This document shows positions 55,647 to 64,000 of a DNA stretch of 64,000 nucleotides, piece after piece. Below the pieces are notes generated by a model. It saw only the letters and a list, made by a program, of their open reading frames with translations, searched no databases and was not told the DNA's origin. This DNA comes from Falsiruegeria litorea R37 (GTDB lineage Bacteria; Pseudomonadota; Alphaproteobacteria; Rhodobacterales; Rhodobacteraceae): NCBI RefSeq assembly GCF_900172225.1, contig NZ_FWFO01000003.1, forward strand, positions 186,001-250,000, written 5' to 3'. The stretch's first letter is position 1, and each line of letters opens with the position of its first letter. The position numbers were made by a program, and so were the translations under genes.

Positions 55647-56572
55647 TTGTTTTTCTGGTTGTCCTTGTTTCGCTGATCATTGTCGTGCCCTTTGCGATCG
55701 AGGCGCGGCGAAAGGTCATGGGCGCGGAATGCAGACAAAACGCACCGGGCGCGTTCGTCGAACTGTCTAGGGGCATCACCCACTATCAGTGGCACGGTCC
55801 CGTGCGTGGCCCGATTGCTGTCTGCGTTCATGGGCTGACGACACCCTCATTTGTCTGGCAGGGGCTGGCGGCCGGGCTGTCTGCCATGGGGTATCGGGTG
55901 CTGACCTATGACCTTTACGGTCGGGGCTATTCGGACCGGCCTGATGGCGCGCAAACCGACGCATTTTTCGTGCAGCAGCTCGAAGAGCTTTTGAACACCC
56001 AAGAAGTAACCGAGGATTTCACCCTGATCGGCTATTCCATGGGGGGCGCGATTTCGACCTGCTTTGCGGCCAAACACCCCGACATGGTCAGGCTTTTGGT
56101 TCTGTTGGCTCCTGCAGGGATGTCCATGGCCACGGGACGCCTGGCGCAGATCATTCGCCGCACGCCCCTGGTGGGAGATTGGCTGATGATGGCGTTCTTC
56201 CCGGCACGACATCAAAAAGAAGTGGAGGCCGAGCGAGACATGCCAAGTTCGGTTCCGGACATCACCGACCTGCAGTTGCGCGAGTTGGAATATCAAGGCT
56301 TCGCATCCGCTGTCTTGTCCAGCCTCAGGGGCGTTCTTGGACGAGAGCTCAAGGACGAACACCGGGCCATTCACCAAGCGGGCGTGCCTGTTTTGGCGAT
56401 CTGGGGGCGCAATGATGCGGTGATCCCGCTGTCGGCTATGGGCAAACTGACGGAATGGAGTCGCTCGACCCGCCAAGAGGTGATTGCGGATGCGGGCCAC
56501 GGCTTGACCTATACTCACACAGATGAAGTTCTGGAAATTCTTGGCGAGCGCTTGAACGAAGGGTTGAACTGA
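55643..56572 (+). CDS. Alpha/beta hydrolase
   Basis: 309 aa from TTG 55643, overlapping the upstream stop by 4 bp; GGAGAAG lies 11 nt upstream. N-terminal membrane helix (1-20) then hydrolase core: CVHGLTTPSF oxyanion region, nucleophile GYSMGG, acid in WGRNDAV, His in DAGHGLTYTH. Probably a membrane-anchored esterase or lipase. Copy B of the repeat follows within 90 bp. Confidence 0.9.
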   Translation: MIVFLVVLVSLIIVVPFAIEARRKVMGAECRQNAPGAFVELSRGITHYQWHGPVRGPIAVCVHGLTTPSFVWQGLAAGLSAMGYRVLTYDLYGRGYSDRPDGAQTDAFFVQQLEELLNTQEVTEDFTLIGYSMGGAISTCFAAKHPDMVRLLVLLAPAGMSMATGRLAQIIRRTPLVGDWLMMAFFPARHQKEVEAERDMPSSVPDITDLQLRELEYQGFASAVLSSLRGVLGRELKDEHRAIHQAGVPVLAIWGRNDAVIPLSAMGKLTEWSRSTRQEVIADAGHGLTYTHTDEVLEILGERLNEGLN

Positions 56573-56659
56573 GCCGGGGGGCCTGCCTGTCTTGACCACT
56601 TTCCTACTGTCCCAAAATTCCTGCGCGGCCTATCGGCCTTGCGTCCTGCGGACGGCAGG

Positions 56660-56747
56660 GGCCAGGCTCATGCGGGCAAAGCCCGCCTGAGCCTGGCCCA
56701 ACGGGAGGAGATGTCCCGCAAGGGGCATTGACGACGGGCGGGAGCAC
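56660..56747 (+). repeat. Two-box hairpin element, copy B
   Basis: Long hairpin 56660-56698 (11-bp outer and 6-bp inner stem), overlapping box GGCCCAACGG (56695-56704), second hairpin ATGTCCC/GGGGCAT (56711-56728), box GACGGGCGGGAGCAC (56733-56747). The two boxes are exactly 28 nt apart, as in copy A. It lies between two convergent genes. The rest of 56573-56791 shows nothing else. Confidence 0.75.
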
Positions 56748-56791
56748 CCCCGAAAAATGGAAGCGCTCACCCTTTGCATTGTAACTGGCCT

Positions 56792-58033
56792 TTAGGCCTG
56801 CGCCGCCATGACAGGACGGTTTTCGCGAATGGGCAAGTGGACGATCGCACTGAACGCGCCAATTGCGACGCCAATCCACCAGACCATCGTGTAGTCGCCA
56901 TAGAGATCATACATCCGGCCGCCCAGCCACACGCCAAGGAAACCGCCCAACTGGTGGCTCAGGAACACAAACCCGTACAGTGTCCCCATATAGCGCACCC
57001 CGTAAAGATGCGCGACCAAACCGGATGTCAGCGGCACGGTTGCCAGCCACAAGGAGCCCATCGTGATCGAGAATATGACCACTGACAGCGGCGTAATCGG
57101 CAACAGGATGAACAGCGCACCGATCACAGTACGTCCCGTATAGATGCCCGCCAGCAGGTATTTGCGCGGGAAATGGTTCCCGGCCCACCCCGCCATCAGA
57201 GTCCCGCCGATGTTTGCCAGCCCCACCAGAGAGATCGCAAGCGCCCCCAGACCCGAGGTCGTGGTTACGCCCATCCCGTGCAGGATGCTACCCGGTTCGA
57301 TCGGCCCGCACATCTCGGTCACGAAAGCCGGGAAATGCGCCGTTATGAAAGACAGCTGATATCCGCAACTGAAGAAGCCCAGGAAAATCAGCGTATATGA
57401 TGGATCCTTGAACGCCTTGGTCAGGATCTGACCCATGCTCTCTTGCAGGTCTTGTTTGCTGACAGGCTCAGGCGAGCGCATCAGAGGCAAGAGCAGAATG
57501 ATCGACAGGATCACAAAGGCGAAGACGATAAAGACCTGCTGCCAGGTCAGAAAGCCCAGCATCCATTCCGCCGTGGGTGCCCCGATCACCTGCCCAATGC
57601 TGCCCGCAGCGGTCACAACCGCCAGCGACATCGAGCGGTTTTCCTCCGACGAGGCGCGCCCCACCACGGCCAGGATAACGCCAAACCCGGTGCCCGCGAT
57701 GCCAAAGCCAACCAGCCATTCATAAATCTGATGCTCCAGCGGTGTCACCGACCAAGCGGACAGGACCAAACCGGCGGCGTACATAATCGCCCCCAAGATG
57801 ATCGCCTTTCGGTCCCCGATCTTTTCGGCAATGGCTCCGAAAATCGGCTGCCCGATGCCCCAGGCCAGGTTCTGGATTGCAATGGCCAGCGAGAAGTCAG
57901 TCCGAAGCCAGCCGAATTCTTCGGCAATCGGGATTTGGAACACGCCAAAGGACCCACGGATCGCAAAGCTGACGATGATGATGGCGCAGCTGACGAGCAG
58001 CACAGGGGTGAACAGACTGGGCGCGCGGGTCAT
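56792..58033 (-). CDS. MFS transporter
   Basis: 413 aa from ATG 58033 (GGAGG upstream). Twelve helices, monocarboxylate/oxalate-porter-like N-terminus (FAIRGSFGVFQIPIAEEFGW) and motif EKIGDRKAI. Inner membrane. Substrate unknown. Divergent from zapE. Confidence 0.92.
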   Translation of the reverse strand: MTRAPSLFTPVLLVSCAIIIVSFAIRGSFGVFQIPIAEEFGWLRTDFSLAIAIQNLAWGIGQPIFGAIAEKIGDRKAIILGAIMYAAGLVLSAWSVTPLEHQIYEWLVGFGIAGTGFGVILAVVGRASSEENRSMSLAVVTAAGSIGQVIGAPTAEWMLGFLTWQQVFIVFAFVILSIILLLPLMRSPEPVSKQDLQESMGQILTKAFKDPSYTLIFLGFFSCGYQLSFITAHFPAFVTEMCGPIEPGSILHGMGVTTTSGLGALAISLVGLANIGGTLMAGWAGNHFPRKYLLAGIYTGRTVIGALFILLPITPLSVVIFSITMGSLWLATVPLTSGLVAHLYGVRYMGTLYGFVFLSHQLGGFLGVWLGGRMYDLYGDYTMVWWIGVAIGAFSAIVHLPIRENRPVMAAQA

Positions 58034-58181
58034 CTGGACCTCCGTTTGACTTAACAAGGCAAATTAGCCGGATCGCCTGTCCAGTCAATTCAGGAGATTT
58101 GAGCACACAGTTAACCAATTTTGATGTGTTGGCAGCAGCAGGCTTCTTTCAAACCTCGGATCGGCGCGCTATGGGTGCAAA

Positions 58182-59240
58182 ATGACTGTTGTTTCTTCGC
58201 TCTATGCCGCGCGTGTCGCTGATGGGACCCTGAACGCGGACCCCGCACAAGAGGCTGTTCTGCCCGAGTTCGAGCGCATCCGCACCGCTGTCATGACGCC
58301 GGTCAAACGCGGGTTCTTTCGCAAGGCCCCGCCGCCGCCCAAGGGGCTGTACCTGTGGGGCGGCGTCGGTCGCGGCAAGTCGATGCTGATGGATATGTTC
58401 GTTGATACGCTGGGGGATGTCCCCTCGCGCCGCGTGCATTTCCACGCCTTCATGCAGGAAATCCACGCGGGCATGCATGAAGCACGCCAAAACGGGATCG
58501 AAGATGCCCTGAAACCGGTGGTGGGTGAGGTCGTCAAATCTGTGCGGGTGCTGGCCTTTGACGAGATGCAGATCACCGACATCACCGATGCCATGATCGT
58601 GGGCCGCCTGTTCGAGGCGCTGTTTGATGCGGGCGTTGTGGTCATCACAACGTCGAACCGCATCCCCGATGATCTGTACAAGAACGGGCTGAACCGCCAA
58701 CTTTTCCTGCCCTTCATCCAATTGATCAAAGAAAAAATGGTCACCTGGGAAATGGTGAGCCCCACCGACTATCGCCAGAACCGGCTGGAGGGATCGCAGG
58801 TCTATTTCTCGCCCATTGGTCCCGAAGCGCGGGCCGAGATGAACGCGATCTGGACCGATCTAACGGGCGGTGCAGCAGAGCCACTGATCCTGCGGGTCAA
58901 GGGGCGCGACGTGACATTGCCTGCGTTCCGTAATGGGATAGCCCGGGCGTCGTTTTACGATCTGTGTGGCAAGATGCTGGGTCCGGGGGATTATCTGGCC
59001 GTGGCCGAGGCGGTCAAGGTGCTGATGCTGGATGATATCCCAACCTTGTCGCGCAACAACTTCAACGAAGCCAAGCGCTTCGTCACCTTGATCGATGCGC
59101 TTTACGAGGCGCAAGTACGGTTGATTTGTTCCGCCGCTGCCCAGCCCGAAATGCTGTATCTGGAAGGTGAAGGTACGTTTGAATTTGAACGCACCGCCTC
59201 GCGCCTGCGTGAGATGCAGGACAAGGATTGGGGGCAGTAA
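58182..59240 (+). CDS. zapE: Cell division protein ZapE (AFG1-like ATPase)
   Basis: 352 aa. Walker A GGVGRGKS, Walker B FDEMQITD, and sensor motif TSNRIPDDLYKNGLNRQLFLPFI. ZapE interacts with the Z ring in E. coli; the mitochondrial homologue is AFG1/LACE1. The GC-hairpin repeat copy 2 begins at the base after the stop codon. Confidence 0.95.
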   Translation: MTVVSSLYAARVADGTLNADPAQEAVLPEFERIRTAVMTPVKRGFFRKAPPPPKGLYLWGGVGRGKSMLMDMFVDTLGDVPSRRVHFHAFMQEIHAGMHEARQNGIEDALKPVVGEVVKSVRVLAFDEMQITDITDAMIVGRLFEALFDAGVVVITTSNRIPDDLYKNGLNRQLFLPFIQLIKEKMVTWEMVSPTDYRQNRLEGSQVYFSPIGPEARAEMNAIWTDLTGGAAEPLILRVKGRDVTLPAFRNGIARASFYDLCGKMLGPGDYLAVAEAVKVLMLDDIPTLSRNNFNEAKRFVTLIDALYEAQVRLICSAAAQPEMLYLEGEGTFEFERTASRLREMQDKDWGQ

Positions 59241-59296
59241 GGGGGCTCTGCCCCCGTCGCTTTGCGACTCCCCCGGGATGTTTTTGGCAAGAAGAA
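59241..59296 (+). repeat. GC-hairpin intergenic repeat, copy 2
   Basis: GGGGGCTCTGCCCCC, then GTCGC/GCGAC with loop TTT, then TCCCCCGGGATGTTTTTGGC. Stems are identical to copy 1 (23265-23313) while the loop differs. In both copies it follows a stop codon in sense orientation, so a terminator role is likely. Confidence 0.7.
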
Positions 59297-59319
59297 GAGA
59301 GCCGGCCCTGTGTGCAGGG

Positions 59320-60594
59320 TCAGCCGTTGTCGCGCAGGATGTTCCCAGCCAGGTAGAGCGAACCACAGATCAGGACACGTGCATGCGGATCTTGGGCGGT
59401 GATCGCTTGGAGCGCATCCAGCACCGTTTCCGCCGTGCTGGCCGGAAAATCGACCGACTTCGCCGCGGCAGCTGTGTCTTCGGCCGAGAGCGTGTTGGCT
59501 TCACCTGGGATTGAAACGGCGGTGAGCGTGTCAGCCTGAGCCGCCAGTGGGCGTAGATAGCCGGTCACGTCCTTGGTGTTCAGCATCCCACAGATCAGAT
59601 GGGTCGGGCGTTTGGGCAACCCTTGCAGCAGATCGCCAATCGCTTGACCAGCGGCGGCGTTGTGGCCGCCATCCAGCCACAGCTCAGCCTCGGGTGCGGC
59701 ATCAACCAGCGGGCCGGTTTTCAGGCGCTGCATGCGGGCGGGCCATTCGGCGTCCGTAACGGCGGCCTCATAGGCGGCATCGCCCAGGTTCAGGTGGCGC
59801 AAGGCGGCCAGGGCAGCGCCTGCGTTTTGGATCTGGTGTGCGCCCAGCAGGTTGGGCAGTGGCAGATCACGCAGCCCGGTTTCATCCTGATAGATCAACC
59901 GGTCGTTTTCACGGTGCACATGCCAGTGTTGACCATAGGCAATCAGCGGCGCGCCAAGACGGGTGGCGGTGTCTTCGATCACCTCCATCGCCTCGTCAGG
60001 CTGCGGGCCGACAATGACGGGCACGCCACGTTTGATGATCCCGGCCTTTTCCGCGGCGATCTTGGCCAGGGTGTTACCCAGAAACTGCTCGTGGTCGATG
60101 GACACCGGTGTGATCAGGGTCAGCGCCGGTTTGTCGATCACGTTGGTGGCGTCCAGACGTCCGCCCAGGCCGACCTCAAGCAATGTGTAATCGGCTTGTG
60201 CGCGGGCAAAGGCCAGCAGTGCCGCGACGGTGGTGATCTCGAAATAGGTGATGTCGATGCCGTTGTTGGCAACGTAGCATTCATCCAGCACCTGCGTCAG
60301 GTGCTCTTCAGTAATCAGCTCTCCGGCCAAGCGGATACGCTCGTGAAACCGTGCCAGATGCGGCGAGGTATAGGCATGCGCGGTCAGACCTGCCCCTTCA
60401 AGGCCTGCGCGGATCATGGCCTGGGTCGAGCCCTTGCCGTTGGTGCCCGCGATATGGATCACCGGGGGCAGTTTGGTCTGTGGGTTGTCCAGCGCCTCCA
60501 GCAAACGCCAGACGCGGTCCAAGGTCAGGTCAATGATCTTGGGGTGCAGCGCCATCATCCGGTCCAGGATGACGTCCGACGTGGGGGCGGTCAT
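59320..60594 (-). CDS. folC: Folylpolyglutamate synthase / dihydrofolate synthase
   Basis: 424 aa. Mur-ligase-type ATP site [11 protein letters not shown], then YTSPHL and [12 protein letters not shown]. Adds glutamate to dihydropteroate or folate. Start overlaps the accD stop by 4 bp (ATGA), the common accD-folC operon. Confidence 0.97.
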   Translation of the reverse strand: MTAPTSDVILDRMMALHPKIIDLTLDRVWRLLEALDNPQTKLPPVIHIAGTNGKGSTQAMIRAGLEGAGLTAHAYTSPHLARFHERIRLAGELITEEHLTQVLDECYVANNGIDITYFEITTVAALLAFARAQADYTLLEVGLGGRLDATNVIDKPALTLITPVSIDHEQFLGNTLAKIAAEKAGIIKRGVPVIVGPQPDEAMEVIEDTATRLGAPLIAYGQHWHVHRENDRLIYQDETGLRDLPLPNLLGAHQIQNAGAALAALRHLNLGDAAYEAAVTDAEWPARMQRLKTGPLVDAAPEAELWLDGGHNAAAGQAIGDLLQGLPKRPTHLICGMLNTKDVTGYLRPLAAQADTLTAVSIPGEANTLSAEDTAAAAKSVDFPASTAETVLDALQAITAQDPHARVLICGSLYLAGNILRDNG

Positions 60595-61532
60595 TCCTTG
60601 GCTGCCTCGTCCGCTGGGGCCTCTGCCTCGGCTTCCTCCACAACCTCGGGCTCGGGCGCGGGCAGGTCGCCTTTGACGGCGGGGGGCTGGTTCATCAGCA
60701 TACGGGTGATCGTGATCAGCTCTTCGCGCATTTCGGTGCGTTTGGTCACGCGGTCCAGCATGCCGTGATCCAGCAGATATTCAGCGCGCTGGAACCCTTC
60801 GGGCAGTTTTTCACGAATTGTTTGCTCGATCACACGAGGACCGGCAAAGCAGATCAACGCGTTGGGTTCCGAGATATGAACGTCCCCCAGCATCGCATAA
60901 GACGCGGTCACGCCGCCGGTGGTGGGGTGGGTCAGGACAACGATATAGGGAAGTCCCGCCTCTTTCAGCATCTGCACTGCAACGGTGGTGCGTGGCATCT
61001 GCATCAGGCTCAGGATACCCTCTTGCATCCGCGCGCCGCCAGCGGCGGAAAACAGGATCAGCGGGCGCTTGAGCTCAACCGCTTTTTCGGCGGCAGCGAT
61101 GATGGCGTTGCCCACATACATGCCCATCGAACCGCCCATGAACGAGAAGTCTTGCGCCGCTGCCACAATCGGGGTGCGGCCGATTTCGCCCAGGGCGACC
61201 AGCATCGCCTCTTTCTCGCCCGTGGATTTCTGCGCCGACTTCATTCGGTCGGGATATTTCTTTTGATCACGGAACTGCAAAGGATCGGTGGTGGGTTCGG
61301 GCACATCGACTTCGGTAAAAATACCGCCGTCAAACAGGCCTTTGAACCGCGCACGCGGGGTGATCGCCATGTGGTGATCACATTCGGTGCAAACGTTCAG
61401 GTTGTCGGCCAGTTCGCGATGGAACAGCATCGACCCGCATTCATCGCATTTGTGCCAGAGGTTCTCGGGCACTTCGCGGCGCGAAAAGATAGAGTTGATC
61501 CGGGGCCGGACGTAGTTGGTGATCCAGTTCAT
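60591..61532 (-). CDS. accD: Acetyl-CoA carboxylase carboxyltransferase subunit beta
   Basis: 313 aa. N-terminal C4 zinc finger (CDECGS...CTECDHH), carboxyltransferase core with [21 protein letters not shown] and [12 protein letters not shown]-terminal tail is acidic and low-complexity. AAGG upstream of ATG. First step of fatty acid synthesis. Followed by folC. Confidence 0.97.
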   Translation of the reverse strand: MNWITNYVRPRINSIFSRREVPENLWHKCDECGSMLFHRELADNLNVCTECDHHMAITPRARFKGLFDGGIFTEVDVPEPTTDPLQFRDQKKYPDRMKSAQKSTGEKEAMLVALGEIGRTPIVAAAQDFSFMGGSMGMYVGNAIIAAAEKAVELKRPLILFSAAGGARMQEGILSLMQMPRTTVAVQMLKEAGLPYIVVLTHPTTGGVTASYAMLGDVHISEPNALICFAGPRVIEQTIREKLPEGFQRAEYLLDHGMLDRVTKRTEMREELITITRMLMNQPPAVKGDLPAPEPEVVEEAEAEAPADEAAKE

Positions 61533-61590
61533 ATCGGAACCTTCTGATGCTGCACTGTGCCCAGATAAGACGCCGCGTCAGGAAATGCAA

Positions 61591-62478
61591 TCAGCGGCGC
61601 AACGCAAGACGTGCCGCAAGCCAGGCCACAAGCATCATCGCAAAGTCTGCCATGAGCCAGGATCGCAAGTGATCGGTGTCTGACATCTCATATGGAACCA
61701 GATACAGCGAAAGACCATTCAGACTGTCGGGGAGCGAGATGAACAAGAGCGCAATCATGTTATTGAAGAGATGCAGCGCAATTGCAGGTCCCAATGTCCC
61801 AGAGCGCGCTGTCAGGTCAGCCATGAGAAGACCAAATACACCGGACCAGACTGCAATAAGAACCGCATTCTCTCCGGCCTCACTGGGCACGTAATGACCA
61901 AGAGCAAAAAGGGCAGAGGGCAGAACCATCCAAATCAGCGGGCTGCGAAATCGGGCCGCCAACGATTGCTGAATGTAGCCACGAAACAGGATTTCCTCGG
62001 CGCTGACTTGAACCAGAACAGCCAACACAGACAGGGGGAGCAGCACCAGCCAGGTCGCAAGCGACAGGTTGCTTTCCAGTGGGGCGCCCATGTCGTACGG
62101 GGGCAGGATCAGCACCACGATCCACAGGATCAGCAGAATGCGCAGGACGCTCCAGAATTGCACCAGCGTCTGCTGCGTCGGGCCGATGATGCTGCTCAGG
62201 CTGCGGCGTTGCAGTTGTTTCGCTGCCAGTGCGACGGCCAGGGTCACGAACCCAAAGCTACCCAGCAAGATATACATCGCCGCGGGCGAACCGCCTGTCA
62301 GAACACTTTGGGCCCAGGCATCGGATCCAGTCCCTGCCATCGCGCCAAGCAGAAGCGTGTTCAAGGCAAACACAAACAGACCAATTGACAGCAGGCCAAC
62401 CAGCAACTTCCACAACTGCGAATGCGCGCGGCCGGGGCCGACGAGTTGTTCATGTGGTGCATAGGCGCGTTCAAGCAT
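61591..62478 (-). CDS. CPBP family intramembrane glutamic protease
   Basis: 295 aa, about eight membrane helices. Abi/CPBP motifs: SAEEILFRGYIQ (EExxxR), FALGHY and GPAIALHLFNN. Rce1-like membrane peptidase. Start overlaps the stop of the ABC/cNMP gene by 8 bp. Confidence 0.9.
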   Translation of the reverse strand: MLERAYAPHEQLVGPGRAHSQLWKLLVGLLSIGLFVFALNTLLLGAMAGTGSDAWAQSVLTGGSPAAMYILLGSFGFVTLAVALAAKQLQRRSLSSIIGPTQQTLVQFWSVLRILLILWIVVLILPPYDMGAPLESNLSLATWLVLLPLSVLAVLVQVSAEEILFRGYIQQSLAARFRSPLIWMVLPSALFALGHYVPSEAGENAVLIAVWSGVFGLLMADLTARSGTLGPAIALHLFNNMIALLFISLPDSLNGLSLYLVPYEMSDTDHLRSWLMADFAMMLVAWLAARLALRR

Positions 62479-64000
62479 CGTCTTGCCTGTTGATCAGATC
62501 CATGGGCACCGGCGTCCCGTCTGGGTTGGTGAAATCTGCAAGGTTGATATTTTGCGCCCGCATAAAGGCCGCGGCCTCAACCAGATGATCGGCAACAGTT
62601 TCCAAAAGGCTCACTGCGACTGTGGCATCGCTTTCGATCACGGCACGGAATTCCTCGGCCCCTATGCGCAAGAACGCGCTATCCTCTTTCGCGATCAGAT
62701 CAAAGGGGCGCGGCTCGCGTGTGATGATCGACAAATCCCCGATCAGGCGCCCCGGCTCGACAACCGAAATCGCACGACCGTCGTTGTCCTGTCCCACCGG
62801 CCAGCGCAGCTCGGCTTTGCCGGATAGGCACAGATAGGCGGCATCCGGCGCTTGGCCTTCCGAGAAAACAACCTGGTCGGCGGCCACATCGTACCACTGC
62901 GCCGAAAACGCCAACAAACGTTGATTGCGGGCGTCAAGCTTGGCGAACAATTCGGTCGACGCAATGATGTTCAATTTACGGCTTAGATCGGCGGCACCGC
63001 CCTGATCCAGTTCACCAACCGAGCGGGACACGCCGTCGATGCGCCCGTCCTCGATTTCGATGAACAAGTCATATGCCTCGGGATGAGCGAAGTTGTCCTC
63101 CATAAAGATCATGATCGACTTGGGCAGCAGCTCTCGCAACTTTTGCCGCGTACGTAGTCGGCTTTGACTGTCATGGCTGGCCAGCGCCTGATCCAACACC
63201 AAAACATCAGGCCGTTTGATCCCAGCCCTGGAAAAGGCTGCACGTTCCTGAAACACGGTCGGCAGGTTGGTCCCGCCCAGTCCAGCAGGCAGATCGTAGA
63301 TGATCGTGGCAATACGACGTCGCAGCCCTGCTTCGACCAAAATCTCGGCCACCAGATCCTCGATCTCATCCGCCTTGGCGCCGGCCATCAATGACACCCG
63401 ACCAAAGAGCGCATTTTCCACCACTGTCAGACGCGGCACATAAGCGTCCTCGGACACGGGCACAAAATCCCCGCCCACCAAATCACGCAGGACGGCAGAC
63501 TTGCTCTGCCGGATCGCCAGAATGCGGTCCTTGTATTCTTGCGGAAAGCTGGGCCCAATCTGTTCCGCAGTCAGCAGGAACGGCACGGTGACAACCAAAG
63601 CACGGTCTTCGTCACTTAGCATCTCTTCGCCTTTGGCGTCGATCCGATCAGCGATTTCGAGCAGCTTCAGATATGTCTCTTCATCCAACCCCAAACGCAG
63701 AAACAGCGGGTGGTTCATACCGTCGCGGCCAAAGGTTTGTCGCAACATGTCGATAACGCCAAGCGAGATAGCCTGCGCATCATCCGCCAATCCCTGATCC
63801 CGCAGCATCACCATGAACCGACCATCCTTGGCCAGCTTCTCTTGGGTGATCTCGCGTGCGGGCGCAGCATACAGCAGGTTGCCGCCCAAGGGCACAGCAG
63901 GGTTGAACTTGTCAGGCGAAAACCGGAACACTGCATCGTCCAGCCCTCGTTCTTTCAGCCGCTCGGAAACTTTGCCACGGATCGCCACGATTTCACCAGC
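62471..64000 (-). CDS. ABC NBD-like plus cyclic-nucleotide-binding domain protein, 5' end outside window
   Basis: Frame is open to the right edge, so the start is missing. After a linker, a degenerate ABC nucleotide-binding domain: the signature LSGGQ region reads LPTVFQERAAFSRA (about 63230-63270), and the Walker B stretch reads DVLVLDQALASHD with the catalytic Glu replaced by Gln (about 63173-63211). A Crp-like cNMP-binding domain follows (about 62560-62970, VVEPGRLIGDLSII). A membrane domain is expected upstream. Likely an unusual ABC exporter subunit. Confidence 0.75.
   Translation of the reverse strand, partial: AGEIVAIRGKVSERLKERGLDDAVFRFSPDKFNPAVPLGGNLLYAAPAREITQEKLAKDGRFMVMLRDQGLADDAQAISLGVIDMLRQTFGRDGMNHPLFLRLGLDEETYLKLLEIADRIDAKGEEMLSDEDRALVVTVPFLLTAEQIGPSFPQEYKDRILAIRQSKSAVLRDLVGGDFVPVSEDAYVPRLTVVENALFGRVSLMAGAKADEIEDLVAEILVEAGLRRRIATIIYDLPAGLGGTNLPTVFQERAAFSRAGIKRPDVLVLDQALASHDSQSRLRTRQKLRELLPKSIMIFMEDNFAHPEAYDLFIEIEDGRIDGVSRSVGELDQGGAADLSRKLNIIASTELFAKLDARNQRLLAFSAQWYDVAADQVVFSEGQAPDAAYLCLSGKAELRWPVGQDNDGRAISVVEPGRLIGDLSIITREPRPFDLIAKEDSAFLRIGAEEFRAVIESDATVAVSLLETVADHLVEAAAFMRAQNINLADFTNPDGTPVPMDLINRQDDA

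Noticed and set aside
59599-60768. 389-aa open frame on the plus strand
   Set aside because: Antisense to folC and the end of accD.

Overview
The window looks like a chromosomal segment of a marine Roseobacter-group alphaproteobacterium (Rhodobacterales, Ruegeria/Phaeobacter-like; inferred from protein families, not from a database search). Supporting signs are the Hint_2/choice-of-anchor L proteins, a DUF2794 gene, an imuB gene behind an alphaproteobacterial SOS box (GTTC-N7-GTTC), mbfA behind a perfect Irr-type iron control element, a serC-serA operon with a structured leader, and high-GC codon use. No rRNA, tRNA, CRISPR array, insertion sequence or prophage was found. About 67 protein genes cover nearly all of the sequence.

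Layout. 1-5.4 kb: accessory surface/secretion locus with three Hint-domain proteins (one catalytically degenerate) and a glutamate-receptor-like ligand-gated channel between them. 5.4-17 kb: YHYH protein, dapD, a threonine dehydratase-like enzyme, a LOG-family protein, rlmN, DUF805/LprI pair, AhpD-like and IalB-like proteins, asparaginase, and an ArsR-SRPBCC-YciI operon. 16.1-20.2 kb: serine biosynthesis, serB diverging from serC-serA. 20.4-22.3 kb: AT-richer patch with a cytochrome P450 and a PPP-type phosphatase. 22.3-28.5 kb: cysteine synthase-like gene, the tdh-kbl threonine catabolic pair, an acyltransferase and a Cys/Met PLP enzyme. 28.5-35 kb: catabolic cluster with LysR and an aspartate dehydrogenase-like gene diverging from a stand-alone molybdenum hydroxylase large subunit and a DHDPS-family lyase, then hpaR/hpaI-like genes. 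35-44 kb: DUF3095, MFS transporter, asd, a TerB/DUF4261-like pair, SRPBCC, an HPt-like protein, leucyl aminopeptidase-NlpC/P60 and DUF2794. 44-54 kb: imuB with SOS box, cytochrome c', an I78 inhibitor lipoprotein, glutathione-dependent formaldehyde dehydrogenase, a frameshifted gene, TetR, mbfA, AEC transporter, then fghA-sthA-DUF188. 54-64 kb: HAD-OCD-hydrolase operon, MFS, zapE, accD-folC, CPBP protease and a degenerate ABC/cNMP-binding protein running off the right edge.

Most genes are housekeeping or amino-acid metabolism: dapD and asd belong to lysine/threonine synthesis, serABC to serine synthesis, and tdh-kbl to threonine breakdown. The formaldehyde detoxification steps (adhC and fghA) are both present but separated by about 3.3 kb. 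Small operons with 1-4 bp start/stop overlaps are frequent.

The least ordinary signals are a three-copy intergenic element with two invariant boxes and two hairpins of unrelated sequence, a second two-copy GC-hairpin repeat placed directly behind stop codons, a cloverleaf-like structure between serC and serA, the unusual pore of the receptor-like channel, the lone molybdenum hydroxylase cluster, and imuB without imuA or dnaE2.
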